From Pseudonocardia sp. (GTDB taxonomy: Bacteria; Actinomycetota; Actinomycetes; Mycobacteriales; Pseudonocardiaceae), in the NCBI GenBank assembly GCA_030147065.1, contig JASLAP010000322.1:1-23515 (forward strand): a stretch of DNA of 23,515 nt, read 5' to 3'. Every line of letters starts with the position of its first letter. Position 1 is the stretch's first letter. A program made the translations under genes and the position numbers. This document shows, piece by piece, positions 21,187 through 23,515 of this stretch. The notes under the pieces were generated by a model, which had not been told where the DNA came from, searched no databases, and saw only the letters and a program-made list of their open reading frames with translations.

Positions 21187-21861
21187 TCAGCGGGCCCGGC
21201 GGGCCAGCCGCTCCGGCTCCAGGATGAGCACGCTCTTGCCCTCCAGCCGCAGCCAGCCGCGGTGGGCGAAGTCGGCCAGGGCCTTGTTCACCGTCTCCCG
21301 GGAGGCGCCGACCAGCTGGGCGATCTCCTCCTGGGTGAGGTCGTGGGTGACCCGCAGCAGGCCGGACTCCTGCGACCCGAACTGGCGGGCCAGCTGCAGC
21401 AGCGACTTCGCCACCCGGCCCGGCACGTCGGTGAAGATCAGGTCGGCCAGCATGTTGTTGGTCCGGCGCAACCGGCGGGCCAGCACCCGCAGCAGCTGCT
21501 CGGCGATCTCCGGGCGCTTGCCGATCCACTCGCGCAACGCGGCCCGGTCCATGGTGTAGGTCCGGACCTCGGTGACCGCGGTGGCCGACGACGTGCGCGG
21601 CCCCGGATCGAAGATCGACAGCTCGCCGAACATGTCCGACGGGCCGGCTACCATGAGCAGGTTCTCCCGGCCGTCGGGGGACTTGCGACCGATCTTCACC
21701 TTGCCCGCGCCGACGATGTAGAGCCGGTCGCCCGGCTCGCCCTCGGCGAAGATCACGTGCCCGCGCGGGAACTCGGCGGGCTCGAGGGACTGGGCCAACG
21801 CGTCGGCCGCGAACGGTTCGACTCCCTGGAATATCCCCGCTCGGATCAGAACCTCGTCCAC
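21187..21861 (-). CDS. crp: Crp/Fnr-family cAMP-type transcriptional regulator
   Basis: A 224-residue regulator, the same length as mycobacterial Crp (Rv3676) and very similar to it from memory. The N-terminal cyclic-nucleotide domain has [21 protein letters not shown] (38-58) and the phosphate-binding cassette [18 protein letters not shown] (78-95), with Glu80, Arg89 and Thr90/Ser91 present, so cAMP binding is expected. A long dimer helix leads to the C-terminal helix-turn-helix [24 protein letters not shown] (175-198). The GTG at 21861 is chosen over a GTG 14 codons upstream because it matches the known N-terminus VDE(V/I)[11 protein letters not shown] and follows GAGGAG at good distance. 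A TAGACT -10 box lies about 52 bases upstream. The small membrane protein gene lies upstream on the same strand. Confidence 0.96.
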   Translation of the reverse strand: MDEVLIRAGIFQGVEPFAADALAQSLEPAEFPRGHVIFAEGEPGDRLYIVGAGKVKIGRKSPDGRENLLMVAGPSDMFGELSIFDPGPRTSSATAVTEVRTYTMDRAALREWIGKRPEIAEQLLRVLARRLRRTNNMLADLIFTDVPGRVAKSLLQLARQFGSQESGLLRVTHDLTQEEIAQLVGASRETVNKALADFAHRGWLRLEGKSVLILEPERLARRAR

Positions 21862-21912
21862 TGCACCGCTCCTCGTCCCGGCCGCTGCCCCGCGGCGGAT
21901 CACCGGCGCGCC

Positions 21913-21918
21913 AGTCTA
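21913..21918 (-). promoter_or_regulatory. Likely crp -10 box
   Basis: TAGACT on the minus strand, preceded after an 18-base spacer by GTCACA. Transcription would begin near 21906, giving a leader of about 45 bases that holds the GAGGAG site. A TGTGA half site (21937-21941, plus strand) overlaps the -35 region. Confidence 0.4.
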
Positions 21919-22021
21919 GGGGTTGCACCCACACTCTGTGACGCGCTGCGCGTGGTTTTCCACCCGCGCGTCCGGGCGACCCCGCCCGGGTCGCTCCCGC
22001 GGGCGCGCTCGCCGACCGGAG

Positions 22022-22273
22022 TCAGGCGGCCCGGCTGCGGCGAGCCCCGCGCTTGCCCCGCTGGCCGCGCGAGCGCAGCCGGAACAGCTCCAGGGCGCGG
22101 CCCGTACCCTGCCGGAACAGGGCGCGGACCTCGTCCGGGCGCGGACGTTCGAGGAGCTCTTCGAGCTCCTCCGGACGCACGGTCGACTCCCGCAGCTTGG
22201 ACTCCACCCGCTCCATTCCGAGCGCGAAGAACATCACCAGCAACGGCACGAGGACGGACAACCAGGCAGTCAT
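22022..22273 (-). CDS. Small membrane protein (Rv3675-like position)
   Basis: An 83-residue protein with one N-terminal membrane helix (MTAWLSVLVPLLVMFFALGME), an acidic helical middle (ERVESKLRESTVRPEELEELLERPRPDEV) and a basic tail (LRSRGQRGKRGARRSRAA). The start at ATG 22273 places the helix at the N-terminus; the longer frame adds only low-quality sequence. A small membrane protein lies between crp and nth in Mycobacterium too (Rv3675), though I cannot claim homology without a search. The function is unknown. It is divergent from nth across 170 bases and upstream of crp on the same strand with a 160-base gap. Confidence 0.7.
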   Translation of the reverse strand: MTAWLSVLVPLLVMFFALGMERVESKLRESTVRPEELEELLERPRPDEVRALFRQGTGRALELFRLRSRGQRGKRGARRSRAA

Positions 22274-22431
22274 GTCGACGCTGATGTTCCCGCAACCGGC
22301 CCGGCCATGCGTGCTCGGGGTCGGCGCGTCGCGCGACTTTGACGCGATCGTGACATCGGCCGCCACACTCGGTGACCGGTGGTAGCGGACGGCGCCGGCC
22401 GAGGGCGTCCCGGACCGTCCGCCCCCGCCCG

Positions 22432-22437
22432 TACCCT
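22432..22437 (+). promoter_or_regulatory. -10 box of nth (leaderless type)
   Basis: TACCCT ends 6 bases before the GTG at 22444, with no ribosome site between. It is the same hexamer as at ponA2. Confidence 0.55.
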
Positions 22438-22443
22438 CGAACC

Positions 22444-23316
22444 GTGACCTCCGCACCTCCCGAGTCCCCCGGCACGCCCGGGGGTGCCACGCTGCGCGGC
22501 GCCGCCCGGCTGGCCAAGCGCATCGCCGGCGGCGAGCCGCCGCTGGGCCGCGCCCGCCGGGTCGGCCGGATGCTGCGCACCCTGGCCGCCACGCACGTCG
22601 ACGCGCACTGCGAGCTGGACTTCACCACGCCGCTCGAACTGGCCGTGGCCACCATCCTGTCGGCGCAGAGCACCGACAAGGGCGTCAACGCGGTCACCCC
22701 GGCGCTGTTCGCCCGCTACCCCACCGCGGTGGACTACGCCAAGGCCGACCGGGCCGAGCTGGAGGAGATGATCCACTCCACCGGGTTCTTCCGGAACAAG
22801 GCGAACGCGCTGATCGGGCTGGGCGCCGCGGTGGTCGAGAAGCACGGCGGGGAGCTGCCGGGCACCCTGGAGGAGCTGGTCGCGCTGCCCGGGATCGGGC
22901 GCAAGACCGCCAACGTCATCCTGGGCAACGCCTTCGACATCCCGGGCATCACGGTGGACACCCACTTCGGCCGGCTGGTCCGCCGCTGGGGCTGGACGGC
23001 CGAGGAGGACCCGGTCAAGGTCGAGCACGCGATCGGCGCGCTGGTGCCCAAGCGGGACTGGACGATGGTCTCCCACCGGGTGATCTTCCACGGTCGCCGG
23101 GTCTGCCACGCCCGCAAGCCGGCCTGCGGCGCCTGCACGCTGGCCGCGGACTGCCCGGCCTTCGGCACCGGGCCGACCGACCCGGTGCAGGCGGCCAAGC
23201 TGGTCAAGGGCCCGTCCCGGGCGCACCTGCTGGCGATGGTCGGGCTGTCCGACGACATCGCGCCGGCCGCGCCGGTCACCCCGGCCCAGGCCGAGGCGGA
23301 CCGGGACGTCCCGTGA
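22444..23316 (+). CDS. nth: Endonuclease III (base-excision repair glycosylase/AP lyase)
   Basis: A 290-residue DNA repair enzyme that removes oxidised pyrimidines and cleaves at the abasic site. The helix-hairpin-helix [17 protein letters not shown] carries the catalytic Lys154, and [11 protein letters not shown] the catalytic Asp172. The [4Fe-4S] ligands are Cys221, Cys228, Cys231 and Cys237 (C-x6-C-x2-C-x5-C), all present. The N-terminus has a ~40-residue extension before RMLRTL and the C-terminus a ~50-residue extension, both usual in actinobacteria. The GTG at 22444 is favoured by the TACCCT box 6 bases upstream. The gene lies near crp as in Mycobacterium (Rv3674c). Its stop overlaps the next gene by GTGA. 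Confidence 0.97.
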   Translation: MTSAPPESPGTPGGATLRGAARLAKRIAGGEPPLGRARRVGRMLRTLAATHVDAHCELDFTTPLELAVATILSAQSTDKGVNAVTPALFARYPTAVDYAKADRAELEEMIHSTGFFRNKANALIGLGAAVVEKHGGELPGTLEELVALPGIGRKTANVILGNAFDIPGITVDTHFGRLVRRWGWTAEEDPVKVEHAIGALVPKRDWTMVSHRVIFHGRRVCHARKPACGACTLAADCPAFGTGPTDPVQAAKLVKGPSRAHLLAMVGLSDDIAPAAPVTPAQAEADRDVP

Positions 23317-23515
23317 CCGCTCCGCGGGCGGGCGTGCGGCGGGCGGAGGTCGTCAGCACCGCCGCGGTGCTGGTCCTGCTCGCGCTGGCCGTGCTCGCGC
23401 TGTGGCCCCGGGAGGCACCCGGCCGCGCGGACGACCCGGCCGTGGCCGCGGACCGGGCGGCGACCGTCGTACCGGACGGCGAACTGGCCGCGGCCCGCGC
23501 GGCGGCCGGGCTCGC
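23313..23515 (+). CDS. N-terminus of a membrane-anchored protein, probably thioredoxin-like (TlpA)
   Basis: Only the first 67 residues are present; the gene runs off the window. The GTG at 23313 overlaps the nth stop (GTGA). A basic start ([12 protein letters not shown]) precedes one membrane helix ([17 protein letters not shown]), then an Ala/Asp-rich linker (residues to [13 protein letters not shown]). This is the form of an exported, anchored TlpA/ResE-type thiol-disulfide protein, whose CxxC domain would follow. In Mycobacterium the gene after nth (Rv3673c) is such a protein, so the call rests on position plus the anchor. No CxxC is visible yet. Confidence 0.65.
   Translation, partial: MTAPRAGVRRAEVVSTAAVLVLLALAVLALWPREAPGRADDPAVAADRAATVVPDGELAAARAAAGL

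Noticed and set aside
21937..21956. Crp binding site upstream of crp
   Set aside because: Only the TGTGA half is present. The expected TCACA partner six bases later is missing (GCGCG instead), so autoregulation is not supported.

Overview
The window comes from a very GC-rich actinobacterium. The best guess is the Pseudonocardiales (Pseudonocardia-like). The basis is extreme G/C at third codon positions, many GTG starts, TANNNT -10 boxes a few bases before start codons, and a gene set that follows a block known from Mycobacterium (recalled as Rv3673c to Rv3682) and Streptomyces (around wblA): ponA2, whiB4, two ArsA/Get3-type ATPases, a DUF4177 protein, RidA, an MBL hydrolase, Crp, a small membrane protein, Nth and a thioredoxin-like membrane protein. 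The assignment rests on recalled family knowledge, not on a search.

Layout. (1) 1-2321 is decayed DNA around a tRNA-Thr(CGT). On the left is a frameshifted tyrosine integrase that runs off the window edge and abuts the tRNA 3' end, so the tRNA is the likely attachment site of an integrated element. On the right is a broken membrane glycosyltransferase-type gene with an MshEN domain and at least four lesions. (2) 2365-6332 holds a class I methyltransferase convergent with a minus-strand pair: an MFS transporter fused to a degenerate thymidylate-kinase-like domain, then holB (DNA polymerase III delta'), overlapping by ATGA. (3) 6445-13336 holds a proline-rich tail-anchored protein, a bifunctional PBP with PASTA domain and Gly/Asp/Glu tail (PonA2-like), a divergent WhiB regulator, and the ATPase pair. 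(4) 13408-17984 is a plus-strand operon: DUF4177, RidA, and two tandem unknown proteins with related N-terminal domains. The second is 1099 residues, mostly disordered, with arrays of an IP(M/L) motif and of a GPNGS-type pentapeptide. (5) 18148-21861 is a minus-strand run: MBL hydrolase, Nudix hydrolase, MFS transporter and Crp, followed upstream by a small membrane protein. (6) 22444-23515 is nth overlapping a truncated thioredoxin-like membrane protein gene.

How it fits together. Cell-wall synthesis (PonA2), Fe-S redox sensing (WhiB4-like), Get3-like ATPases, cAMP-type regulation (Crp), and base-excision repair (Nth) form the conserved core. The lineage-specific parts are the degenerate kinase fusion, the tail-anchored proline-rich protein, the PBP tail and the repeat-rich protein pair inserted between RidA and the MBL gene. 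Many starts look leaderless, while a few (whiB4, the 14685 gene, crp, the transporter-kinase fusion) have clear Shine-Dalgarno sequences. There is no CRISPR array, rRNA or intact insertion sequence. No gene-free stretch exceeds about 190 bases.
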